Assembly: GCF_003182255.1 (NCBI RefSeq)
Contig: NZ_QGTQ01000042.1
Coordinates: forward strand, 1 to 40,662
Source: Paenibacillus cellulosilyticus
GTDB taxonomy: Bacteria; Bacillota; Bacilli; Paenibacillales; Paenibacillaceae
Direction: 5' to 3'
Length of the DNA stretch: 40,662 nucleotides
A program made the position numbers and the translations under genes. Below are positions 33,786-40,662 of the stretch, piece after piece. Under the pieces are notes generated by a model that saw only the letters and a program-made list of their open reading frames with translations, made no database searches and was not told the origin of the DNA. Within the stretch, counting starts at the first letter, position 1. The number at the start of each line of letters is the position of its first letter.

Positions 33786-34877
33786 GTGGAACTGTCAAGT
33801 GTGGAGCAGTCACCGGAAAATAAGAAACTTATTAAAATTGAAAATGAAAAGAACAGTCTCCTCCAACAACTAGAAGACGGTGACCTGCGAACATTAACTG
33901 CTCGGGTTGCTTTAATCTTAAATCATTATCCAGAAACACGGGATTCAGACCGTCTTCTCACATTACAATATTGGGAAGTATTTCAGAACGAGCTCTATAA
34001 CAAAGGAGTTATAACAAAAGAGGCGTTTCTAAAACTTGAACAACAGAGTGATATTAAACGGGCACGCGCGAAAATCCAAAACGATTTTGGCTTTTGTCAA
34101 GCAAGTGATCTCATTCGTGGGCGAAGAGCTGCTAGAGAAGAGCAGTACAGAAACTCTCAAGTTGAACTTAGTGAAGATGCTACGCCTATCACATACATCT
34201 TTTGTGATGAGGCCGGAAAAACACAAGACTATATTATTGTAGGGAGTATGTGGGGGCATGGTTCTTCCTTAGATACACTTCGCATAAAAATCAAAGATTT
34301 AAAAACTCGCATTAACTGGACGATTAAAGATGAATTTCATTTCATTAAAGTAGACAAGAAAAACATCTCCATTTACAAAGAGCTAATAGATTTAGTTGCT
34401 GATCATTCTGAAACAATTGGTTTTAAAGCAATATGCTTTAAACAAGTCGGATCGGCTTTAAAACCTGACGATATTGTTACAAAACTATATACCGCAGGAA
34501 TATGCGACGGCCTTCAACACGAAGTCGAGACCGGACGAATTGCCTTACCTCGAACACTTAATATTATGAAGGATGAAGAAGGTGGAAAGGATAAGTTGTT
34601 AATGGAAACTCAGCGTATTGAGCTAAGAACTCATGTCGGCGTACAATTTAATAACGCAGTGAATTTAGGGTACTTCAATTCAGCTCCATCCACATCTAGC
34701 CACTTCCTACAACTTGCAGATTTATTCACTAGCTGTCTAGGGAGAAGAATGAATGTATCCAATGGTACAAATGCAAAGGATGAGCTCGCTAAATATTTTT
34801 TCGAAAAGTTTGGAATTGATTCCGAAACATTTACTACTGATAAATACGATTTTATAAACATCCGATTCTTAAACTAA
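33786..34877 (+). CDS. DUF3800 domain protein
   Basis: 363 residues. The first roughly 130 form a helical, charged N-terminal region. The DUF3800 domain then runs from TYIFCDEAGK (Asp141, Glu142 at the DESG position) through KDEFHFIKVDKKN to FLQLADLFTSCLGRRMN (Asp312), matching the D...D pattern of this RNase-H-like fold. DUF3800 proteins are common on mobile elements and near defence genes; their activity has not been settled as far as I know. GTG start with AGGGGG seven bases upstream. Codon use is AT-rich compared with the genes left of 33.4 kb. Followed by a strong 18-base inverted repeat. Confidence 0.85.
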   Translation: MELSSVEQSPENKKLIKIENEKNSLLQQLEDGDLRTLTARVALILNHYPETRDSDRLLTLQYWEVFQNELYNKGVITKEAFLKLEQQSDIKRARAKIQNDFGFCQASDLIRGRRAAREEQYRNSQVELSEDATPITYIFCDEAGKTQDYIIVGSMWGHGSSLDTLRIKIKDLKTRINWTIKDEFHFIKVDKKNISIYKELIDLVADHSETIGFKAICFKQVGSALKPDDIVTKLYTAGICDGLQHEVETGRIALPRTLNIMKDEEGGKDKLLMETQRIELRTHVGVQFNNAVNLGYFNSAPSTSSHFLQLADLFTSCLGRRMNVSNGTNAKDELAKYFFEKFGIDSETFTTDKYDFINIRFLN

Positions 34878-34909
34878 GTAGCAGTTTGTCTGCAGTTATT
34901 AATAGTCTT

Positions 34910-34956
34910 CTACTATACAAAAACCGGACCTCATACGGCCGGTTTTTGTATAGTAG
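34910..34956. terminator. Strong bidirectional terminator
   Basis: CTACTATACAAAAACCGG (34910-34927) pairs perfectly with 34939-34956 across an 11-base loop. It ends the DUF3800 gene and, from the other side, the recombinase-like gene. Confidence 0.9.
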
Positions 34957-34966
34957 AAAGCTAGCT

Positions 34967-35124
34967 ATCATCCCACCCAAAGAACAATGATTCATTCTAC
35001 ATTGGACTTCTTTGAAGTGCCCGATCAAGAAGATTTATCCCCTCGTACATAACAGACAGCATTGGATTATTACTATCAATGCCACCATCCAAACTAATTA
35101 CATGGCTCTCTGAAGCCTTTACAA
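34967..35124. repeat. 158-bp direct repeat, copy 1
   Basis: Starts ATCATCCCACCCAAAG and ends AGCCTTTACAA. It is the same as 39890-40047 except for five substitutions, in the same orientation. It covers the 3' end of the recombinase-like gene and about 30 bases beyond it. Confidence 0.95.
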
Positions 35125-35392
35125 AAGAAAAGAATTCCGCTAATTCAGTTACACTTCTATATATTCTATCTGGACTGACTACTACCAGAGTTACTTTGCC
35201 GCTAGATAATTTTTGAATGACCCTATCAAATTCTGGACGATGTTGACTTGTGCTAAATCCATTATCAATGTAGATCCCTGAAAACTCATACTCCCGTTCA
35301 ATAGCGAACTTATTTAGCAATGTAAGTTGATGCAAATCAGATTGTTCAATACTACCAGTCCGTACATACCCAATGAACTCCACACAACCCAC
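34997..35392 (-). CDS. Short serine-recombinase-like protein, nucleophile position altered
   Basis: 131 residues covering only the resolvase catalytic domain: FIGYVRTGSIEQSD at the start, NGFSTSQHRPEFDRVIQKL, VTLVVVSPDRIYRS (the usual DRLxR helix) and no C-terminal DNA-binding domain. Aligned with the family motif YxRVS, the catalytic Ser is Gly (YVRTGS), with a Ser one place later. It may be inactive, a regulator, or use the shifted Ser. ATG 35392 has an AAAGAAGG-like site upstream. Its last 43 codons are duplicated at about 39.9 kb. Confidence 0.7.
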   Translation of the reverse strand: MGCVEFIGYVRTGSIEQSDLHQLTLLNKFAIEREYEFSGIYIDNGFSTSQHRPEFDRVIQKLSSGKVTLVVVSPDRIYRSVTELAEFFSFVKASESHVISLDGGIDSNNPMLSVMYEGINLLDRALQRSPM

Positions 35393-35468
35393 CTTCTTTC
35401 CACTTAATGAAAACGGAAGTCGTTGACTTATGGCAACAGCTAGTAGCAGTTACTCTTCGTTTGATTAA

Positions 35469-36359
35469 TCAATTTTTATGTGTAAAAAAATATACAAAGT
35501 TAATATATACTCTACTAACCACTTCTGTTTCCTCGAAGAACCAGGGAATTACAAAGAGCTTTTGAAGTTTATAGTCATCACTCTCAGATTGAGGAACATG
35601 GCTTCCAGAAATATGCATACTTCTATTACGCAATTCGTGATAAGTGCTCGCGATATCTCCGAGCCGTCGATAGTCATTACCTATTGCCTGAAGGATAGGG
35701 AGCGTTGCTGGTGAAGTCTGTTTAGTAAGCTTATTCATTTTTAGTTCAAAGGTATCTGTAGAATGTACAAATATACCGTCATTCTTTAGTAACCTCTTTA
35801 TATGCGTAAATATATCCTTAAGCACTCTATCCGTAAGAAAATTCACCTCTTGCAGAAATTCTCCAATACCGCTATCTATTCTTGGTGAATAATTAGACGT
35901 GAAAGTTGGCCCTAAGAGTTGTGTAGCGTAATTACATCCCATAATAAAATCAAACTGTTCTTCTATTTTTGCCAGACCTGATTTCGGTTGCAGACTTCTC
36001 ATCAATGCAGCAGCCTTATTTTCTGACATATTCTTCAAATCAGGAATTTTGGAATATAAGCCCGTTAAATCAATTACTACCTTACTAAATTTTTTACTTT
36101 GTCTAGTTTTGCTTAAAAAACATTCAAGGGCTTCTGAATCGATATCTACCAAAACAATTTCATCAAATGCCGCTTCCAAATAATCTATATCCACATCGTT
36201 ACCATTTCCTGCTCCTAATAATAATGCCTTGCCACCAAGAGGTTTATATATTTCTGAAATTCGATTAAAGATCCCTCTATATGTACGTCGAAGGCTAGAC
36301 CAGTCATTCCAACAATCTCTTGTATCCGCGTTAGCGTTAACATGTGCTGTTGATAACAT
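35469..36359 (-). CDS. Putative SAM-dependent methyltransferase, AT-rich
   Basis: About 296 residues. ALLLGAGNGNDVDIDYLE is a motif-I-like glycine loop, EIVLVDIDSEALECFL is the acidic motif II, and FDFIMGCNYATQLLG follows at the motif IV position. The N-terminal helical part (NDWSSLRRTYRGIFNRIS) is not typical. I do not recognise the substrate or subfamily. ATG 36359 is favoured (GAGAGGTG about eight bases upstream) over a GTG nine bases earlier. Low GC and its location among recombinase remnants suggest it arrived by transfer. It runs in the same direction as the recombinase-like gene, with a 76-base gap. Confidence 0.6.
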   Translation of the reverse strand: MLSTAHVNANADTRDCWNDWSSLRRTYRGIFNRISEIYKPLGGKALLLGAGNGNDVDIDYLEAAFDEIVLVDIDSEALECFLSKTRQSKKFSKVVIDLTGLYSKIPDLKNMSENKAAALMRSLQPKSGLAKIEEQFDFIMGCNYATQLLGPTFTSNYSPRIDSGIGEFLQEVNFLTDRVLKDIFTHIKRLLKNDGIFVHSTDTFELKMNKLTKQTSPATLPILQAIGNDYRRLGDIASTYHELRNRSMHISGSHVPQSESDDYKLQKLFVIPWFFEETEVVSRVYINFVYFFTHKN

Positions 36360-36569
36360 TATATACACCTCTCTCTAAATAATAATATCATTTATTTATA
36401 CCATAACTTTACATCACCCTCCTAGTTATTATCAATTGTCAAAAAGCATGCTTATGCGCACAATCCCCGAATTTATTTATTTATAAGCCAATAAACCCTT
36501 ATAACTGTTTTGACATGTGCCCATTTTGATTTAATGATTTATGACACAATATAAGGGAGTGTGACTTCA

Positions 36570-37117
36570 TTGAAAATCGGTTATGGTCGAGTTTCGGCTA
36601 AAGACCAAAATCCAGAAAGGTAGCTCGTAAAGTTCCACGATTTAGGCATCGGCGATCGTTACATCTTTGTCGATAAGATAAGCGGTAAAGATTTTAATCG
36701 TCCACGCTACCAGGCAATGATTCTTGTGCTTCGGGAAGGGGAATTGCTATATCTTGACGCCTTGGCCGTAACTACGACGGCATCATCGAGCAATGGAAGT
36801 ACATTACCCGCGATTTAAAGCAGATATCGTCTGTCTGGATAATGAGGTATTGTTCGACAGCCGTAGATTCCGAACAATGGGTGGTTTTAGTAAAGTAATG
36901 AAAGATCAATTTCTGAGCCTCCTCGCCTACGTAGTAGAGCCAGACCACTAGAATAACCGGAAATGACAATCCGAAGGAATCGCTGTGGCCAAAGCTGCAG
37001 GCCAAACATTCGGTCGTCCTAAGAAAGCTATCGCTCCCGTCTTCAATCAAGTCTATCAGGAGTGGAAAGCCGGCCAACTAACAGCGGTTCAAACGCTTCA
37101 TGGCTGCTACACATAGA
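36570..37117 (+). pseudogene. Decayed resolvase (serine recombinase)
   Basis: The frame starts at TTG 36570 (AAGGGAG ten bases before) as MKIGYGRVSAKDQNPER, then a TAG at 36621, where relatives have Gln. It goes on through IFVDKISGKDFNRPRYQ and LREGELLYLDAL, shifts frame near 36762 to YDGIIEQWKYITRDL, FDSRRFRTMGGF and DQFLSLLAYVVE, meets further stops near 36950, and ends with GIAVAKAAGQTFGRPKKA and the start of the C-terminal helix-turn-helix. The nucleophile (RVS) is intact but the gene is clearly dead. TTGACA lies about 60 bases upstream. Confidence 0.85.
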
Positions 37118-37118
37118 A

Positions 37119-37279
37119 GGGGCTGTCCCAAAAGTAGGTCAACTCACTGATAAGCTAGCTCAATTTATTGAAAAAAGTAAAAAAGGCGGTTCAGGGGGTC
37201 ATCCCTGAATCGCCTTTTCGATTCTTCTATCAACTGCCACCTTCTTGAGCAAATTATGGGCAAACGAAAGCCAACTTCA
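37119..37279 (-). mobile_element. 3'-end fragment of an IS1182-type element
   Basis: GGGGCTGTCCCAAAA (37119-37133) is a terminal repeat typical of IS1182-family elements. The minus strand reads WLSFAHNLLKKVAVDRRIEKAIQG and then stop, the usual C-terminus of such transposases. The stem GGCGgTTCAGGG/CCCTGAAtCGCC lies between. The homologous frame stops near 37275, where a Gln-rich sequence takes over. Everything upstream in the element is missing. Confidence 0.65.
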
Positions 37280-37433
37280 GCAACAGGCACAATCTCAGTT
37301 GCAAGCCCAGCAAGGATTTGAAGCCCAAGCTCAAGCCCTAGCACCAGTGGAATTTACAAATGCAAGCCGCAGTACAGACCCAAAACGAAAAGATAATTTT
37401 GAACGTTGGGAATATGACCGTTGCAGATTATTG

Positions 37434-38942
37434 ACTCAACTTTCGCAGCTTAAATTACCGAACAAACCCCTGATGTACAAGAGTAAATCGGCAATCCACT
37501 CCTGTAGTTGACACAATACATTCTGTTTACTAGCCTTGTTCGTTGCTCCTGCCAAGTTTAAAAATAACGTCATCAGCTGTTGGAGTGCGCTCTGGTAGTC
37601 CAAGTCACGAACTTCATCCGCATACAAGAAAAACAGCCCACCAAGCGTTCGTGTATCTCCGGCTTGCCGTCGCTCAAATTCCATCACCAGGTAGCGACTA
37701 AACACGATGGTCGTATGGCTGATCAGCATATCATAGGAACGGCCTTGAAACTCGGTTCCTAGTTTCAAATAGCTTTTGGTTACTTTAAAGAACGTCTCAA
37801 TGCTCCACCGCATGCCATAAATGCGAACAATCTCGTTCGGTTCTAAATTAAGATCTGTGCTGAGAATGGCCAGCCATTCTCGCCGCTTATTACGATTTTG
37901 AACGAAGACAAGTTTAATAGGCATACCGCAAGAAGAATGGACAATGACAGAGCTCCAAATGGACGTTTGCTTGTTCTTGGGCAGGGTCCGGTAAAGTTCA
38001 CTTAACGTCAGTCGATGTCCCTGGTACATGTAGCGTTGTTTCATTTCCTTGACCATGCCAATCGTAGCGAGACCCTCAGCTGCGAGTCCTCGAATAAGTG
38101 GCATTTGAGTAAACCAACTGTCCATCAGTACGTAATCCGCATGGAAACCAGCTTTTAGAGCACGTCCAATCATGCCAAGGGCAGCATCCGGCTTACGCGT
38201 AAGCGCCTCGACACGACGCTTGTACCCATGACAGCGTTTCGTAATCGTTGTCGTCATCTCTGTTAGACGATTCAAAAGTTTGGAAGATGAGAGCATGACA
38301 AAATCAATCGGAGCAAAGCTGAAGCCGTCGGACCAGCCAAGCGTGAGCAAGGTGTATCCTTTGGTAAATCGGCCTGTTGTATGGTCGAACACACGAGCAA
38401 GCAGTTCTGCCTTCTTACTGCGATTGCGTTGAAGCGTGGAATCGTCCAAAATAAACACTTTTACACGCTTGGCTGACGTAAGCACGGTAAACTGCTTCAC
38501 CACCGTCAAACTGAGTGAATGAAGAAAGGCCCGCCATGCAAAGCGTGGATGATTCAAGAAACGGTAGACCACATCTTTGCCTGGCAAAGATGCAGCACGG
38601 CTGCTCTCTAGCAGTCGAAACCAATTTTTACCCTCGAACACAAGTGAGAACAGCAATTGAAAGACAGCGAGCGCAGAAAGACCAAATGACTTGCGGATAC
38701 CCGCTTGACGAAGCAGATTGCCGATTTTCAAAGTATGAAAAACAGACGAAAAGCGAGACTGGTCAGACAGGGAACGATGGTGTACCATGGAGTTACACAC
38801 CTTTCTTTGTTTGCATGGTTGCTAGTCACTTCCATGATACCAAACGAAGAAGGTGTTTTTTTTGTCAATCCAATGAGAAAGTATGGTTCAATCCTTACAG
38901 CCACAAGGTATTCAAGCTAATTTGTAGGTGCGAAAGTTGAGT
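37434..38942 (-). mobile_element. IS4-family insertion sequence, apparently complete
   Basis: About 1.5 kb bounded by ACTCAACTTTCGCA (37434-37447) and its reverse complement (38929-38942); similarity goes on for several more bases inward. It contains a single intact transposase. Flanks carry ATTATTGA (left) and ATTATCGA (right, three bases further out), which is only an approximate target duplication, so the exact ends are uncertain by a few bases. Confidence 0.85.
37436..38788 (-). CDS. IS4-family transposase
   Basis: About 450 residues of a DDE transposase. First Asp in VFILDDSTLQRN, second in YVLMDSWFTQMPLI, Glu in YGMRWSIETFFKVTK, which exactly fits the IS4 signature Y-2-R-3-E-6-K. No internal stop or frameshift, so it may be active. 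ATG 38788 has AAAGGTG upstream; a GTG four codons earlier is possible. The stop codon lies inside the left terminal repeat. A GC-richer composition than the flanking debris suggests recent arrival. Confidence 0.93.
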   Translation of the reverse strand: MVHHRSLSDQSRFSSVFHTLKIGNLLRQAGIRKSFGLSALAVFQLLFSLVFEGKNWFRLLESSRAASLPGKDVVYRFLNHPRFAWRAFLHSLSLTVVKQFTVLTSAKRVKVFILDDSTLQRNRSKKAELLARVFDHTTGRFTKGYTLLTLGWSDGFSFAPIDFVMLSSSKLLNRLTEMTTTITKRCHGYKRRVEALTRKPDAALGMIGRALKAGFHADYVLMDSWFTQMPLIRGLAAEGLATIGMVKEMKQRYMYQGHRLTLSELYRTLPKNKQTSIWSSVIVHSSCGMPIKLVFVQNRNKRREWLAILSTDLNLEPNEIVRIYGMRWSIETFFKVTKSYLKLGTEFQGRSYDMLISHTTIVFSRYLVMEFERRQAGDTRTLGGLFFLYADEVRDLDYQSALQQLMTLFLNLAGATNKASKQNVLCQLQEWIADLLLYIRGLFGNLSCES

Positions 38943-39011
38943 TAATTATCGAACACCTTCAAGTTTTGCAGCCAGTCGTTGGAGAGTAATCGGCGACTGG
39001 TTATTTGTCGT

Positions 39012-39531
39012 GTAAGCGTAAAATATATCCCACACCTAGTAATCAGGATGTGGGCTTTGCTATGCTTAAGTTAGCTTTTAAAGACACGGCAGGTCAGCGG
39101 AATCTTCTGCGACCACGGCATGAGATCGTCCAGCGCCTGCGGATTCTTCGGATCTTCAAAGAACAGGCACTTCAAATATTGAAACGGGTTTAACCCGTTC
39201 TCCTTCGCCGTTTCAATCACGCTGTAAATCGTCACGCTCGCCTTTGCACCGCGAGGCGTGTTGGCGAACAGCCAGTTCTTCCGCCCAATCACAAACGGCT
39301 TGATCGACCGTTCACTTCGGTTGTTGTAAATCTCCAGTCGTCCATCCTTCAGGAATGCCGTCAACTTCTCCCACTGGTTTAAGCTGTATGTAATCACCTC
39401 ACCCAGCTTGCTCTTGGATAGCACTTTCCCTCGCTGCTGAAGCAGCCATCTTGAATAGGCCTCCAGCACTGGTCGGCTTTGCTCCTGTCGGGCAGCATGG
39501 CGTTTTTCCTCTTTCAGCTCACGCTCGATCG
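39012..39531 (-). pseudogene. IS66-family transposase, C-terminal fragment 1
   Basis: The minus strand encodes IERELKEEKRHAARQEQ, VLEAYSRWLLQQRGKVLSKS, NNRSERSIKPFVIGRKNWLF and ENGLNPFQYLKCLFF, ending at 39071. This is the last third of an IS66 TnpC transposase. GTAAGCGTAAAA at 39012 is the element terminus. The frame is intact as far as it goes but is cut at 39531, exactly where another IS66-type terminus (GTAAGCGTCAATAG) begins. Confidence 0.85.
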
Positions 39532-39889
39532 GTAAGCGTCAATAGCCCCCACCTTGTCATTCAAGTTGAGGGCTGTTTTCATGTAAAGGCTAAGATTTCA
39601 ATACGCGGCAGGCCAGTGGCAGCGTCGGTCACCACTGGAGCAAGCTGTTCAAGGCAGCGGGGTCAGTCGGATCGGGAAGCTACGGGAAGTTGCTGGAACA
39701 GATACCTCAAGTATTGGAAGGGGTTTAACCCATTTTCTTTCGCGGTCTCGATCACGCTGTAGATATTAGCGCTTGCTTTCGCTCAGCGCTGCGTGTTCAC
39801 AAAGAGCCAGTTTTTGCGACCGATGACGAACGGCTTAATCGACCGTTCACTCCGGTTGTTATCGATCTTAAGCCTTTCATCCTTCAGCC
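39532..39889 (-). pseudogene. IS66-family transposase, C-terminal fragment 2 (degraded)
   Basis: A second, related IS66 3' end in the same orientation: terminus GTAAGCGTCAATAGCCCCCACC at 39532, then on the minus strand LKDERLKIDNNRSERSIKPF, VIGRKNWLFVNTQR, a stop, AKASANIYSVIETAKENGLN and PFQYLRYLF. It is cut at 39889, where the 158-bp repeat begins. The in-frame stop shows it is older or less constrained than fragment 1. Confidence 0.85.
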
Positions 39890-40047
39890 ATCATCCCACC
39901 CAAAGAACAATGATTCATTCTAAAATGGATTTCTTTGAAGTGCCCGATCAAGAAGATTTATCCCCTCGTACATAACAGACAGAATTGGATTATTACTATC
40001 AATGCCACCATCCAAACTAATTACATGGCTCTCCGAAGCCTTTACAA
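39890..40047. repeat. 158-bp direct repeat, copy 2 (recombinase 3' fragment)
   Basis: Five differences from 34967-35124. On the minus strand it still reads the recombinase C-terminus (ESHVISLDGGIDSNNPILSV, GINLLDRALQRNPF) with stop, but its 5' part is absent: homology ends at TTTACAA and unrelated sequence follows. Confidence 0.95.
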
Positions 40048-40648
40048 TGCGAATACGTGGCATAACTCGACCCAACCGCCTTCCATGCTAGTTTCCTCAC
40101 TGTTTATTTGTCACCCGTCAATAGTTTATAGATCAATGATCTGTATAACATATTCTTTCCCTGCAGTTTCACTCCATCGTATAAAACTTTTCTGGGAATG
40201 TGACATTGTTTTGTCCCGCATGAATTATGAGTCGTAGCTTATGATTATGAATGCATTCCAACCGATAACAAAAGAGCCGGGGATGCTTTCCCACAGGCTC
40301 TCATCATTAAATTACCACACTTCTATATTATTATCCATAAATATAATGATTTTAAATAAATACCAGCTTTAAAAACAGAGTATCTATAAGACCGGTTTAA
40401 TACATTGCTCTGACCACAAATGGATCTGTTTTACTCTATACATTATTTGTGATACATGCTTATTCATGCAGATTATGTATGCGTGTTATAATAAGATCTA
40501 TAGAGTCTTATTGAATATCACTAGCGTTGCATTAATGTTCTCTGAATCTTCATAACTTTCAGTCTTGTCTAAATCAGCGCATAAAAAAATCCTTTACAAT
40601 AGATATGGTAGGTAGCCCTGTCCATAATCCAATGAAAGGATTAGTCGC
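40048..40648. other. AT-rich non-coding stretch
   Basis: No credible gene in 600 bases. AGAGCC...GGCTCT (about 40275-40304) with an inner GGG/CCC forms a hairpin. The rest, especially 40310-40620, is AT-rich and may contain the promoter of the gene at the right edge, but I see no well-spaced pair of elements. Confidence 0.4.
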
Positions 40649-40662
40649 ATGGACAAGAATAC
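40649..40662 (+). CDS. Start of a gene cut by the window edge
   Basis: ATGGACAAGAATAC (MDKN...) follows GAAAGGA by eight bases, a good start site. Several transposases begin this way, and the neighbourhood is full of them, but four codons cannot identify it. Confidence 0.45.

Larger units (their letters stand above)
37280..38989 (+). pseudogene. Broken Gln-rich gene split by the IS4-family element
   Basis: Left part (37280-37433): QLQQQAQSQLQAQQGFEAQAQALAP, then a frame change to LQMQAAVQTQNEK and ILNVGNMTVADY, ending at the IS. Right part after the IS (38942-38989): LIIEHLQVLQPVVGE and stop. Joining the two across the insertion gives a plausible C-terminus. The Gln/Ala-rich composition recalls small spore-surface proteins, but I do not recognise the family. 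Both the start and the first codons are lost at the IS1182 junction. Confidence 0.4.

Noticed and set aside
33786-36359. A restriction-modification system
   Set aside because: The methyltransferase lacks a recognisable DNA-methyltransferase catalytic motif (such as PCQ/ENV or DPPY/NPPY), and no endonuclease was identified.
34967-40047. The 158-bp repeat pair as attL/attR of an intact integrative element
   Set aside because: The recombinase inside is decayed, the copies are fragments of a recombinase gene rather than of a tRNA or other typical target, and no transfer genes are present.

Overview
The window looks like a chromosomal stretch of a spore-forming, low-to-moderate GC Gram-positive of the Paenibacillaceae (Paenibacillus/Cohnella type). 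The basis is the Bacillus-like dnaE/ytrH/ytrI/ytpI/ytoI neighbourhood, a YlbF/YheA-family gene, several YheC/YheD ATP-grasp proteins, a DacF-type carboxypeptidase, a CotJC fragment, strong AGGAGG ribosome binding sites and a close match to a sigma-E promoter in front of ytrHI. No rRNA, tRNA or CRISPR array was found.

Layout. 1-88: 5' end of an IS3-type orfA running off the left edge. 340-592: a modular hairpin-rich repeat following dnaE. 580-4407 (-): dnaE with two unusual insertions. 4726-5554 (+): ytrH-ytrI sporulation operon. 5893-7131 (-) and 7307-8164 (+): divergent fabF-type ketosynthase and MmyB-type regulator, sharing an intergenic region with a near-perfect palindrome between a -35 and a -10. 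8298-8597 (+): ytpI, followed by a second copy of the hairpin-rich repeat. 8941-12003 (-): methyltransferase, the DRTGG/CBS/hotdog protein YtoI, a small membrane protein and a YheA-type protein.

12433-19198 (+) is the most distinctive region: a tightly packed six-gene operon of five diverged YheC/YheD ATP-grasp proteins with a GNAT acetyltransferase between the fourth and fifth. Overlaps and gaps of a few bases imply co-translation. The family is spore-coat-associated in Bacillus but its reaction is unknown, so this set is the best candidate for an undescribed (spore-linked) ligase/acylation system.

19540-33034 (mostly -): DacF-like DD-carboxypeptidase, HPP-like membrane protein, aldo/keto reductase, a (+) GNAT, the odhAB (2-oxoglutarate dehydrogenase E1/E2) operon, a two-gene sugar oxidoreductase/isomerase operon, a pair of paralogous glycosyltransferase-like genes, a DUF2935 protein and a truncated cotJC.

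About 33440 to 40662 is a different landscape: AT-richer and full of mobile-element debris. It begins where cotJC loses its N-terminal half. It holds a DUF3800 protein, a short serine-recombinase-like gene lacking the usual nucleophile, a methyltransferase-like gene, a decayed resolvase, an IS1182-type end fragment, an apparently complete IS4-family element inside a broken Gln-rich gene, two IS66 3'-end fragments abutting each other, and a 158-bp direct repeat of the recombinase 3' end. A new gene starts at the right edge.
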